64,000 nucleotides of DNA from contig NZ_CP096829.1 in assembly GCF_023272795.1 (NCBI RefSeq), forward strand, positions 3,224,001-3,288,000, in the 5' to 3' direction. This document shows, piece by piece, positions 9,921-18,020 of this stretch (the stretch's first letter is position 1; each line of letters starts with the position of its first letter). This stretch comes from Flavobacterium humidisoli (GTDB lineage: Bacteria; Bacteroidota; Bacteroidia; Flavobacteriales; Flavobacteriaceae). A program made the translations under genes and the position numbers. The notes under the pieces were generated by a model. That model was not told the origin of the DNA. It worked only from the letters and a program-made list of their open reading frames with translations, and searched no databases.

Positions 9921-12383
9921 TTAATTCTCAACGGGAACAATTTCTTCTTTAACCCATTTGACTTCGTTGTTTTCAATAATTGCCGTAACGATATCGCCAT
10001 CTTTAATTTCTCCAGAAATTAACTTTTTTGCCAAAGGTCTTCTCAAATGGCTTCTAATAATGCTTTTAATTGGTCTTGCTCCATATTTAGCATTAAATCC
10101 GTTTTCGGCGAGATAAGTTTTAGTCTCAATCGGAATTTCGACTTCGACATTGATGTTTTTCAATAAGTCAGTAAATTCTTTTTTAAGATGTATTTCAAAT
10201 ATTTTAAGGGCATTTTCTTTACTAAGTGGAGCAAAAGGAATAATTTCAGTTAATCTTCCCAAAAACTCAGGTCTGAAATAATTTGCCATAATTTCCATTA
10301 AAGAAGTCGAACTCGGAATTTCACCGCTGTTAAAGGTTTCTACAATGTGATCTGCTCCAATATTGGATGTAAAAAGTATAATAGCATTCGAAAAATCACC
10401 TTCTTTTCCTAAACGATCGTGAAGTTTGCCTTCGTCCATAACTTGCAGGAAGACATCAAAAACGGATGGATGCGCTTTTTCAATTTCATCAAATAAAACA
10501 ATAGAGTAGGGTTTCTGTCTAATTTTGTTAACAAGCAAGCCTCCTTCTTCATAACCCACATATCCCGGAGGCGCACCATATAGAAGAGCTGCAGAATGTT
10601 CCTCTTTAAATTCAGACATATCAAATCTGATAATTGCATTTTCATCTTGAAAAAGAAATTCAGCTAAACTTTTGGCTAATTCTGTTTTTCCAGTTCCTGT
10701 TGGACCTAAGAAGAAAAAAGATGCAATTGGCTGACCTGCTTTGCTTAAACCTGATCTTGATTCTAAGATAGAACCAGCAACCGTAGCAATGCAATGATCT
10801 TGACCAATTACTCTTTTGCTTAAAACCTCTTCAATTGTATTAAGTTTATTTTTTTCTTCTTCGTTTAACTTTCCTGCCGGAATTCCCGTTTTTTGAGCAA
10901 TTATAAGAGACAAATCAAAAGCCTCAATATGGACACGTTTGTCTAAAGCTCTCTTTTCGATTATTTGCAAGAGGTTTTCAATATAATTGATGATAACTTC
11001 AGAAGACTCAAATGTTTTTGAATTGTTCTCCTCATCAGCAATCATTAAAAAAGCAGTTTTGTTTGCTAAATCAGTTAAAAACCAATTGGATTCTTTCATT
11101 AATTGCTCTTCAGATAAACCTGCTTCATTTTGTTTAAGCATTTCTAGTTTGCTAATAAGCGCAGCTTTTTCTTTTAAAAAAGTTTCACCAGAAGTTTTAA
11201 GGACAGACATCGTATGATCTATCAGATTTATAGCTGATTCTGGTAGACTTTTTTCTTTTAAATACCTTTTAGATAATCGAATAGATTCAGAAATCGTTTC
11301 GTCATCAATCTGTATTTTGTGATGTTCCTGATACGTTTTTATTGATTCACGAATCATTCGAAACAAAGTTTCATCATCAGATTCTTGCAGTTTAACAATT
11401 TCAAACATGCCCGAAAGACCTTGCTCTTTTTCAATTCTCTTAGAAAATTCGTCAATAGTTGAAGTTGCAATAATATTTAATCCCTTTGCTAATTCCCCTT
11501 TTAAGACATTTGAAACTCCCGAATCTCCGCCATTTTTATCTAAAAGAGTATGTATTTCTTCTATAATTAAAATTGCTTTTGGAAACTGTTTTAACTCCTG
11601 AATGCAGTTTTTTAAGCGGTCTTCAATTTCTCCTTTATACGAAGCGCCAGCAATTAAAGAAGATAAATCGAGTTCGAATAACTGCACTTTGTCTAATACA
11701 TCTGGAATTTTATTATTAATGACATTTTCGACAAGAGCATCAATTAAAATGGTTTTCCCAATGCCACGGTCACCAATTAGCAATACATTGGGTTTAGAGA
11801 AACGGCATAAAATTTCTTTGATAGTATTTAATTCGGCTTCACGGCCTATTGCAGGTATTCTTTTTTTGTTTTTTTCAAGATTTTTATGAATGCAGTATTT
11901 GCCCAAAAAACCTTTTGTAACTTCTTGTTTGATCGCATTATTATTTTGTGGGATAACAATCTGATCATCGAGTAATTCATTTCTAGAAATAGGGTAAGAT
12001 TTCATTTGATCAAAAGTAAAACCTACTCCCGGAGAACTAATAGCAATTATAATGGCATACAGGCTAATTTCATCTTCGTTTAATGCAATTCGTACCGATT
12101 CAGCTTCTTTTATGATCTCATCAATAATATCGCTTGGTTCAGCGTCAAGAACATTGGTGGTTTTTGGTTCTTCCTCAATTCGTACTTCTGCCCATTCATC
12201 AAGATAATAAACATCTTTACCCATAGCTTCAAGACGTTTTAAAAGAGATAAATCCCTGTTTAAAACAGCTTTTAACAAATGCGATGCCGAGTAATATTTA
12301 TTTAAATTGTTTTTAGCAATTTTTTTAGCAATTTCTAATGCGCTTAGTAATTCTACACTGAAAACGTTTTTTTCTTCTTCCAT
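9921..12383 (-). CDS. tssH: T6SS ClpV-type AAA+ unfoldase (TssH)
   Basis: 820-residue class I Clp ATPase. The Clp_N repeat domain is at about 10-150. AAA1 has Walker A GDRGIGKT and Walker B ILIIEEIH, a coiled M region is at about 400-500, and AAA2 has GPTGTGKTEL and VLFDEIEKAH. A ClpB_D2-small domain closes the protein. In the T6SS context this is TssH/ClpV, which disassembles contracted TssB/C sheath so it can be reused. It is shorter and more divergent than ClpB, and the N-domain of ClpV normally binds the TssC N-terminus. It reads opposite to the main T6SS operon, 7 bases behind the PKD-protein gene. Confidence 0.88.
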   Translation of the reverse strand: MEEEKNVFSVELLSALEIAKKIAKNNLNKYYSASHLLKAVLNRDLSLLKRLEAMGKDVYYLDEWAEVRIEEEPKTTNVLDAEPSDIIDEIIKEAESVRIALNEDEISLYAIIIAISSPGVGFTFDQMKSYPISRNELLDDQIVIPQNNNAIKQEVTKGFLGKYCIHKNLEKNKKRIPAIGREAELNTIKEILCRFSKPNVLLIGDRGIGKTILIDALVENVINNKIPDVLDKVQLFELDLSSLIAGASYKGEIEDRLKNCIQELKQFPKAILIIEEIHTLLDKNGGDSGVSNVLKGELAKGLNIIATSTIDEFSKRIEKEQGLSGMFEIVKLQESDDETLFRMIRESIKTYQEHHKIQIDDETISESIRLSKRYLKEKSLPESAINLIDHTMSVLKTSGETFLKEKAALISKLEMLKQNEAGLSEEQLMKESNWFLTDLANKTAFLMIADEENNSKTFESSEVIINYIENLLQIIEKRALDKRVHIEAFDLSLIIAQKTGIPAGKLNEEEKNKLNTIEEVLSKRVIGQDHCIATVAGSILESRSGLSKAGQPIASFFFLGPTGTGKTELAKSLAEFLFQDENAIIRFDMSEFKEEHSAALLYGAPPGYVGYEEGGLLVNKIRQKPYSIVLFDEIEKAHPSVFDVFLQVMDEGKLHDRLGKEGDFSNAIILFTSNIGADHIVETFNSGEIPSSTSLMEIMANYFRPEFLGRLTEIIPFAPLSKENALKIFEIHLKKEFTDLLKNINVEVEIPIETKTYLAENGFNAKYGARPIKSIIRSHLRRPLAKKLISGEIKDGDIVTAIIENNEVKWVKEEIVPVEN

Positions 12384-12390
12384 AATAAAA

Positions 12391-13443
12391 TTAATCTTTA
12401 GACCATATCAGGTATTTTTTTACTTTATAGCTGATGCTTAACCCTTTTATGCAGTTTGTTTGTTTGTCTTTATTTAAGCGAATTGATTCAATTTTTATTT
12501 TCTTTCCTTTTACAGAAGCGCACAACTGGGCAAAAGTCACTAGATCTTTATCATTTTTTACAACTGGAATATCAAGATCATCGCATATAAATTCTGCAAA
12601 ATCATCTTTTACTTTACTGCCTTCTGCGACCTTTTTAAATAAAATTTCAAATTGATCTTCAGACATTTTAGGTGCTTTTTTAGTTGTTGCGATGCTGTCT
12701 TTTACAGTTTTAGTTTTAGGCGCAACTGGAACGTATTGTAGCATTTCTTCCAGCGGATCTTTTTTAACAGGCCCGCGAGGCAGAGCAAATGCTTCGGCTT
12801 TTTTCTCAAATTCATATGAGCTTACGTCCAGCGGATTGGTCTTTTTTATAACTCTTGGATGCACATAAATTATCTTTTTTGCTACACGACTGAAATCGCC
12901 ATTTATAACCAGCGTAATTGTTTTTTCGCCAGGAGTAATGAAGTTATAGACTGGATTTGAAGAAGTCTCGTCTATGCCTTTATTTTCACCAAATGCCCAT
13001 TCCCAAGTCTTAGCATCTTCAGAAATTGATTTGAAATATGCAGGCTGTCCAACGGTGATAGTTTTAGGAGCAATAATCTTTGGCGTTCCTATTTTATCAG
13101 CCGCAAATTTGTCTTTTATAACCAGCTCTTTTGTATGAGTGCAACCACCGTTTATTGTTAATGTAACAGAGTATTTTCCTGGCTTTTTATAAATATGGAA
13201 AGTGTGCTTTCTGACATCTTTTTCTGACCCGTCTCCAAAGTCCCAAACCCATGATTTTGCATTAGAAGTTTGATCATAAAATTCTATAGATTCTTCTGAT
13301 TGCGAATGGTCTGAAAAGATGTAAAATTTTGCGTCTTCACAATCGACATGATTAAAAAATTGAACTATAAAGGCAATGATTCCAACTAATAACAGGATGG
13401 TAAAAAAAAATACAATCCTAATGTCGATATTTTTTTGATTCAT
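12391..13443 (-). CDS. membrane-anchored PKD-domain protein of the T6SS (candidate envelope-complex subunit, possibly TssP)
   Basis: 350 residues from the ATG at 13443. An in-frame TTG at 13500 would add 19 residues but overlaps a promoter-like box. One membrane segment is at about residues 9-28 (VFFFTILLLVGIIAFIV), followed by a large periplasmic part. The first PKD domain is typical (WVWDFGDG, YKKPGKYSVTLTING). The second is weaker (WEWAFGEN, FITPGEKTITLVING). The C-terminal 100 residues are unassigned. Paired with clpV and divergent from the rest of the T6SS genes, it is most likely part of the Bacteroidota-specific membrane complex (TssN, Q, O, P, R). The exact letter is a guess. Confidence 0.72.
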   Translation of the reverse strand: MNQKNIDIRIVFFFTILLLVGIIAFIVQFFNHVDCEDAKFYIFSDHSQSEESIEFYDQTSNAKSWVWDFGDGSEKDVRKHTFHIYKKPGKYSVTLTINGGCTHTKELVIKDKFAADKIGTPKIIAPKTITVGQPAYFKSISEDAKTWEWAFGENKGIDETSSNPVYNFITPGEKTITLVINGDFSRVAKKIIYVHPRVIKKTNPLDVSSYEFEKKAEAFALPRGPVKKDPLEEMLQYVPVAPKTKTVKDSIATTKKAPKMSEDQFEILFKKVAEGSKVKDDFAEFICDDLDIPVVKNDKDLVTFAQLCASVKGKKIKIESIRLNKDKQTNCIKGLSISYKVKKYLIWSKD

Positions 13444-13497
13444 TTTTAAATTTTGAAATATTTTACTATGTAAGATAATTTTAACAAAAAACGGAAG

Positions 13498-13505
13498 CAA
13501 ATGTA
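13498..13505 (-). promoter_or_regulatory. TAnnTTTG-type -7 box for the PKD protein-clpV operon
   Basis: On the minus strand TACATTTG matches the Bacteroidota -7 consensus exactly and lies about 55 bases before the ATG at 13443. No clear TTG -33 box stands 17-21 bases upstream, so the call rests on one element only. Confidence 0.35.
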
Positions 13506-13559
13506 GTTTTTATTATTTTAAAAAACTTATATTTCATACTATAAATTTTACAAAAAATA

Positions 13560-13592
13560 TTTGTATTCTTACAAAATATTTCGTTAGGTTTG
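13560..13592 (+). promoter_or_regulatory. candidate promoter for the rightward T6SS operon
   Basis: TTTG at 13560-13563 and TAGGTTTG at 13585-13592 are separated by 21 bases and match the Bacteroidota -33/-7 elements. The first rightward gene starts at 13790, so the leader would be about 190 bases. The gene-free stretch 13444-13789 thus holds the divergent promoters of both T6SS halves. No riboswitch or clear operator was recognised in it. Confidence 0.4.
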
Positions 13593-13789
13593 TAACCACC
13601 TCGTTCCAAAATGTAAATAAATTCATAATAAACGAGTTACGTCCAAAAATGAGAATTTTCTCAAGGTTGAAAAATGAAAAATGAGCGAGAAGTTTGTTTT
13701 TTAATGTTGCTGAAATTTTAAAAAAAGGCCCATTTGGGGAAGTAAATTATTTTTAATTATCTAAAAAAAGCATATTAATATTATTTTTT

Positions 13790-14431
13790 ATGAGGCAGAT
13801 TGTTATAATGATTCTTATGATGCATTTATTTACAGAATGCCATGCTCAAAAATATATTTCCCAAATTCCCTTCAAATATGATTATTCTCTGGAGCTGTTA
13901 AAAAAACAGTCTCAAATGTCCGAAACAGGTTTAAAGAATAAAACAGTCGTTAATGATAATTCCGAGAATTTAAGTGATGAAGTACTGGCTCTCAAAGAGA
14001 AGTACTCCATAATTCTGGCTGTAATGCCCAATAAAATTACCAACTACAAATTATACTCCTACATAGATCCTTGGTTGAATACGCCGTATAAGGAAAAAAG
14101 CTTTTCTAAAAAAGGAATTGATTGCTCTTATTTCCTACAGTCTTTATACAGTGATGTTTATAAAGTTACTCTCCCTAAAGATCCTGCTGGAATGTGGAAA
14201 TCGAAATCCATCCAGATTTTTACAGGGAGAAGTTTTCTTGCTGAAGGCGATCTGGTTTTCTTTAGATATGATAAAGATCATCCAATCTCCGATGTTGGCT
14301 TGTATCTGCATAATGACCGAATTCTGGCTTGTACAGACAAAGGTTTGGCAATATATAATTTCAATGATGAATACTTTCAGATACGATATATAGGCGCAGG
14401 ACGAATCAACGAAGATGGAAAGAAAAAGTAA
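13790..14431 (+). CDS. secreted NlpC/P60 (C40)-like protein, likely catalytically impaired
   Basis: 213 residues with a signal peptide (cut near CHA-QK) and an NlpC/P60-like domain at about 85-210. The nucleophile motif is intact (GIDCSYF, Cys112), and AEGDLVFF is the usual second motif. The third motif, normally HVGIYL, reads DVGLYL, so the catalytic His is replaced by Asp168. The nearest other His is three residues after the motif. As first gene of the rightward T6SS operon, overlapping TssG by 17 bases, it may open or bind peptidoglycan for the apparatus; with the His missing, binding or scaffolding is more likely than cutting. Confidence 0.75.
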   Translation: MRQIVIMILMMHLFTECHAQKYISQIPFKYDYSLELLKKQSQMSETGLKNKTVVNDNSENLSDEVLALKEKYSIILAVMPNKITNYKLYSYIDPWLNTPYKEKSFSKKGIDCSYFLQSLYSDVYKVTLPKDPAGMWKSKSIQIFTGRSFLAEGDLVFFRYDKDHPISDVGLYLHNDRILACTDKGLAIYNFNDEYFQIRYIGAGRINEDGKKK

Positions 14432-15359
14432 AAAAAGTCTAGAGGAGCTTGCATACGAAATAGAGAGTATTTCCTATGATATAAGGGCAGAAGTTGTTGC
14501 TAATGAACTTCTGGAAAATAAAGTTGTGGCACAAGACGAAATCACGATTTCGAACCATGGGCAGTTTTCGCGAGCGTACAGAAGCGATATTCTAGGAGCT
14601 GGAATTCAGGACGATAATTACGACAAACAAGAATATCTTAATATTAGACTGTCGCGAGATAGTATGTATGATGCATTACCTGAGGGTTTTGTTCATAGTT
14701 TGACTGAAAATAATGCTGATAAATCTGTTAAACAGATGATTAAGGAGCACAAACACCAGAAAAAGCAAGAAGCAGAAGCTCGTGTTTTTTTTACTCCTTT
14801 TGAAAATGAAATTTTTCATTATCGAACTAAAATTGAAAGTGTTGAAAGGAATTTTCTGTATCAGCTGAACGGAAGTAAACCATTGGAATTTTTCTATGAT
14901 TTTTGGGGACTGTCTCACATTTATCCAGAAATTTTAGTTTCAAAGTTTATTCAGCTTTTACCCTATGCCTATAAAATAGTAGGAGATATTGACTTGGCTT
15001 GTCATTGTTTGTCCAATATTATTGAAGAAAAAGTAAGTTATACAACGACCACTTCAAAAGAGTACAGTGAAGAGGCAGAACAGATTAAGTTAGGAGAAAA
15101 TAGATTAGGAGTTGATTTTATTACCGGAAAAAATTATATGGATTATTCGATGAATTTAACTCTAAAAATAGGGCCGATAGTAAATAAGACGTATCAGCAT
15201 TATCTTAAAAACGGCGATATAAAAATATTTATAGATTGTTTTTGCGAACATTTCTTTCCGATGGAAGTAGAAGTAAAAACAGTTTTATTGATTAATGAAG
15301 AAACGGAGCAGTTTAATTTTAGTAAAGAACCTGTATTAGGGTACACAACACGAATATAG
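14415..15359 (+). CDS. tssG: T6SS baseplate subunit TssG (Bacteroidota type)
   Basis: 314-residue cytoplasmic protein. The N-terminus (SYDIRAEVVANELL, QFSRAYRSDI) and the FFTPFENEIFHYR segment are recalled from Bacteroidota TssG-like proteins. The C-terminal PVLGYTTRI resembles the LG-x-T end of proteobacterial TssG. TssG and TssF form the wedge of the baseplate. Here TssF is encoded 22 kb away at the far end of the locus. The gene overlaps the NlpC/P60-like gene by 17 bases and is 2 bases from tssN, so the three are tightly coupled. Naming rests on motif memory and context. Confidence 0.72.
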   Translation: MERKSKKSLEELAYEIESISYDIRAEVVANELLENKVVAQDEITISNHGQFSRAYRSDILGAGIQDDNYDKQEYLNIRLSRDSMYDALPEGFVHSLTENNADKSVKQMIKEHKHQKKQEAEARVFFTPFENEIFHYRTKIESVERNFLYQLNGSKPLEFFYDFWGLSHIYPEILVSKFIQLLPYAYKIVGDIDLACHCLSNIIEEKVSYTTTTSKEYSEEAEQIKLGENRLGVDFITGKNYMDYSMNLTLKIGPIVNKTYQHYLKNGDIKIFIDCFCEHFFPMEVEVKTVLLINEETEQFNFSKEPVLGYTTRI

Positions 15360-15361
15360 TA

Positions 15362-16342
15362 ATGATTAAGAAGCATTTATTAGACCTTATTGATATCAGG
15401 CTTATAGTATTTTTAGCAATAATTGTAGGGGTAAGCCTTATACTTACCATGTTATTCAGAGATAAAGTAAAAGAATTTGCGCAGCAATACAAAAGGAAAT
15501 TTTATATCTATATTTCCTCTTTTGTTTTAGTATATGCGCTGGTAGGTTTTTTGGGTTACAACAAACTATTTATCGAATTATCAGACGAATTTCTTTTTTA
15601 TCAAATAGCATCATTGTTATTCGGTATACTGAATGTTTACTTGTACAGATGGTATTTTAACGAGTTTAATAAAAAAGGCGATGTTGGTATAGAATTGTTG
15701 TTTTCGCTACTTATAACACTATACTCCAGTGTATTATTTATAATTATTTACACAGCCTTAAACGGGATTACCCTAACCTTTTTAATGTGTTCTCATTTTT
15801 TGGTATTTATTGTGCCAACAGGAGTTTATGCGGTTTTTAATTATATGATGCAGATTCCGCCTAAAGAGTATGTTACGTGGAAAATTCCAGAGAGAAAAGA
15901 TCCTTTCCCAGAGATTGAAAACGTTCAAATGAAGGATTTGCTATTGATCACCCTATTAATTCAGAAGAAAGAAAGCGATACAAAATATACTTCAATAAGA
16001 TCAAAAGGTCCAGTGAGGATAGATTTTGGTGCTTTGTTTTATCATACTGTTTCTGGATACAATGAACACAATGCAGATAGTAAAATTGAATTAAAACAAG
16101 ATGGAAAAAATTGCAATTGGGTATTCTTCCTGCAGCCAAAATGGTATCAAACAGCAAAATATGTAGACGCAAAATATACTTTGGGCATGAATGGTATTAC
16201 CGAGAATTCGGTTATAATCTGTAAAAGACAGAAAAAAGAAGAGATTAGACTGCCTAAAAAACAAAATGGCGATGATGGTTTTATGTTTGAACCTAAAACT
16301 GGAAAGAAAGAAAAAGAGAAGGAAGCTGAATTAACTAATTAG
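15362..16342 (+). CDS. tssN: T6SS inner-membrane protein TssN
   Basis: 326 residues. The N-terminal half has about five membrane segments (near residues 14-34, 46-66, 76-96, 113-135 and 140-163). The C-terminal half is a soluble cytoplasmic domain containing VQMKDLLLITLLIQKKE and NWVFFLQPKWYQ, ending in a Lys/Glu-rich tail. This matches TssN, the multi-pass component of the Bacteroidota T6SS membrane complex that links the complex to the baseplate and stands in for TssJLM. It lies between tssG and the LysM gene on the same strand. Confidence 0.75.
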   Translation: MIKKHLLDLIDIRLIVFLAIIVGVSLILTMLFRDKVKEFAQQYKRKFYIYISSFVLVYALVGFLGYNKLFIELSDEFLFYQIASLLFGILNVYLYRWYFNEFNKKGDVGIELLFSLLITLYSSVLFIIIYTALNGITLTFLMCSHFLVFIVPTGVYAVFNYMMQIPPKEYVTWKIPERKDPFPEIENVQMKDLLLITLLIQKKESDTKYTSIRSKGPVRIDFGALFYHTVSGYNEHNADSKIELKQDGKNCNWVFFLQPKWYQTAKYVDAKYTLGMNGITENSVIICKRQKKEEIRLPKKQNGDDGFMFEPKTGKKEKEKEAELTN

Positions 16343-16365
16343 CAATAAAAAGTAGTTTAAAGCAA

Positions 16366-17439
16366 ATGTATTATTTAGAAAACTCAGACGAAGAATTGGT
16401 CTACGATAAACATCTTACTTACAAAGTAAGAAAAGGAGATACGCTGCAAAGTGTAGCAGATCAGCTTGGAATCGATTCGCAAGAGCTAAGAAGATATCAT
16501 AATATATATTGCCCGCTTCCCGATTTGATTGAAGCAGATTTTAAAAGCTATTTGAAATTTGTCATTCTGGCTTCTGAAGAAACAAAGGCTAAAGTAAAAG
16601 AGGAAGTACTAAAAAAGTCTAAAAAAGTAGTTTTTGGAAGTGATTACAAAATACCTTTTTTAGCAGAGAAAAGCATCAAGACTTATAAGGCAAAATATAC
16701 TACTGAGGTAAGCAGTGCAGTTGACGTGATCGAAATGACTATTGGCGTAAAATGGCTCGCGACGGATAAAAACAAATACCATCTCTTTGAAATACATAGA
16801 GAAAAAGAAATTTATGTCAATGGTTCACCACCAGATTCTGTAATACAAGAACTTGAAGCAAAGACCGCAGAAGTGCTGTATCCTTTAAAGATTGTAGTTG
16901 ATGAATTTGGTAAATGGATTGACATTTATAATTACAATGAAATTGAAAGCCGCTGGCCAAAAATAAAGAAGGAAGTTTTAGACTATTATGAAGGAGAAGT
17001 AGCAGAAACTTATATGGAACAAACGGAGTATGCTTTAGAAAACTCAGATACTCTATTAGAATCGCTGCGTTCAGATTATTTTTTGAGGACTTTTTTTAAT
17101 GGGATTCATGTAGGATATACAGGAGTATATTCATTTGAGACTGAAGTATCCTTTCCGCTGGAAAAAGATGAAGAATCGGTTTTTAAAGTAAAGCAGAAAA
17201 TAGATGCTGTTCTAGACGATAACGATTTAATAAAAATCGAGCAAAAAGGAGAGTATGTAGACACAGGTTACGATGTTATATACGGTTATGCGCCTTGGAA
17301 AGGAAATTTTAATTCAGTTTACTTTCTAAATTCTGATTCTTATAATATTGAAAAACTAAATGCACATTGTAATATTGAATACGATGAACCTATAAAAGCA
17401 ACTATTGAAATTGAGCTTGTAAAGAAAGAAGAAAATTAA
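16366..17439 (+). CDS. cytoplasmic LysM-domain protein of the T6SS (possible spike/baseplate adaptor)
   Basis: 357 residues without signal peptide or membrane segment. A LysM domain is at about residues 18-62 (YKVRKGDTLQSVADQLGI). The remaining 290 residues are unrecognised, mixed alpha/beta in appearance. LysM usually binds glycan, but in contractile tails LysM proteins without export signals act as structural hub parts (for example T4 gp53 and the Afp7/Pvc7 proteins of extracellular injection systems). Sitting between tssN and the PAAR-like gene, an adaptor or baseplate role is the best inference. Confidence 0.65.
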   Translation: MYYLENSDEELVYDKHLTYKVRKGDTLQSVADQLGIDSQELRRYHNIYCPLPDLIEADFKSYLKFVILASEETKAKVKEEVLKKSKKVVFGSDYKIPFLAEKSIKTYKAKYTTEVSSAVDVIEMTIGVKWLATDKNKYHLFEIHREKEIYVNGSPPDSVIQELEAKTAEVLYPLKIVVDEFGKWIDIYNYNEIESRWPKIKKEVLDYYEGEVAETYMEQTEYALENSDTLLESLRSDYFLRTFFNGIHVGYTGVYSFETEVSFPLEKDEESVFKVKQKIDAVLDDNDLIKIEQKGEYVDTGYDVIYGYAPWKGNFNSVYFLNSDSYNIEKLNAHCNIEYDEPIKATIEIELVKKEEN

Positions 17440-17514
17440 GATAATTAAACAGGGATTTAAGATTATAGTGCTAAGAAGGTTAAAAGAATAGTTGATATTC
17501 AAAAAAGTAAAGCC

Positions 17515-18009
17515 ATGAGTGAGAAACATGTAGTAGTACAAGGAGCAACATTGAAATGTAAATTCAGTGTAGAACCCAAAACAGATACTTTGAAGGTAAA
17601 ATCGCAGGAAAAACATTATGCCAACGATAAAGATGCCGAAAAGAAACTGATTGCAACTGATAAAGAAATTGGGCAGACACTAGAGAAAAATACTTTTGGT
17701 AAATGCAAAATGCAGCCAAACGGAAGCGGTGATTATCTCCCTTGTCAGGCTGTAATTAATAAATGGAGCGGGTTTTATGAAAAAGTGACGCTGTCTAATA
17801 AAGGAAAAATTTTATTAGAAGACAGTAAAGGAACTTGCCCGATTGGAGGACCGGACTGTATCACGGTAGACAAACACGGACAAAAGGCCGAGCTTGGAAA
17901 ACAGAATGCAAAAAAAGAAAAACCACAGGTAAACAATCAAATTAATCCTTTGGTAAATACATCAAAATTTAAGGAGAGTTTAGAAGAGAGTGATTCTATT
18001 TGTAAATAA
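17515..18009 (+). CDS. PAAR-like DUF4280 spike-tip protein
   Basis: 164 residues of the DUF4280 family (PAAR-like). It opens with VVVQGATLKCKF, and the conserved cysteines recur in FGKCKMQPNG, YLPCQAV and GTCPIGGPDCITV. The C-terminal 40 residues form a Gln/Asn/Lys-rich tail ending in Cys. PAAR proteins sharpen the VgrG spike and carry effectors. The next gene, a cell-wall-degrading effector, starts 11 bases later, so this is probably its carrier. Confidence 0.82.
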   Translation: MSEKHVVVQGATLKCKFSVEPKTDTLKVKSQEKHYANDKDAEKKLIATDKEIGQTLEKNTFGKCKMQPNGSGDYLPCQAVINKWSGFYEKVTLSNKGKILLEDSKGTCPIGGPDCITVDKHGQKAELGKQNAKKEKPQVNNQINPLVNTSKFKESLEESDSICK

Positions 18010-18020
18010 AATAAAGCAGT

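Noticed and set aside
13443-13500. Upstream TTG start for the PKD-domain protein
   Set aside because: It would add 19 residues before the membrane anchor and overlaps a TAnnTTTG box; the ATG at 13443 gives a normal short cytoplasmic N-terminus.
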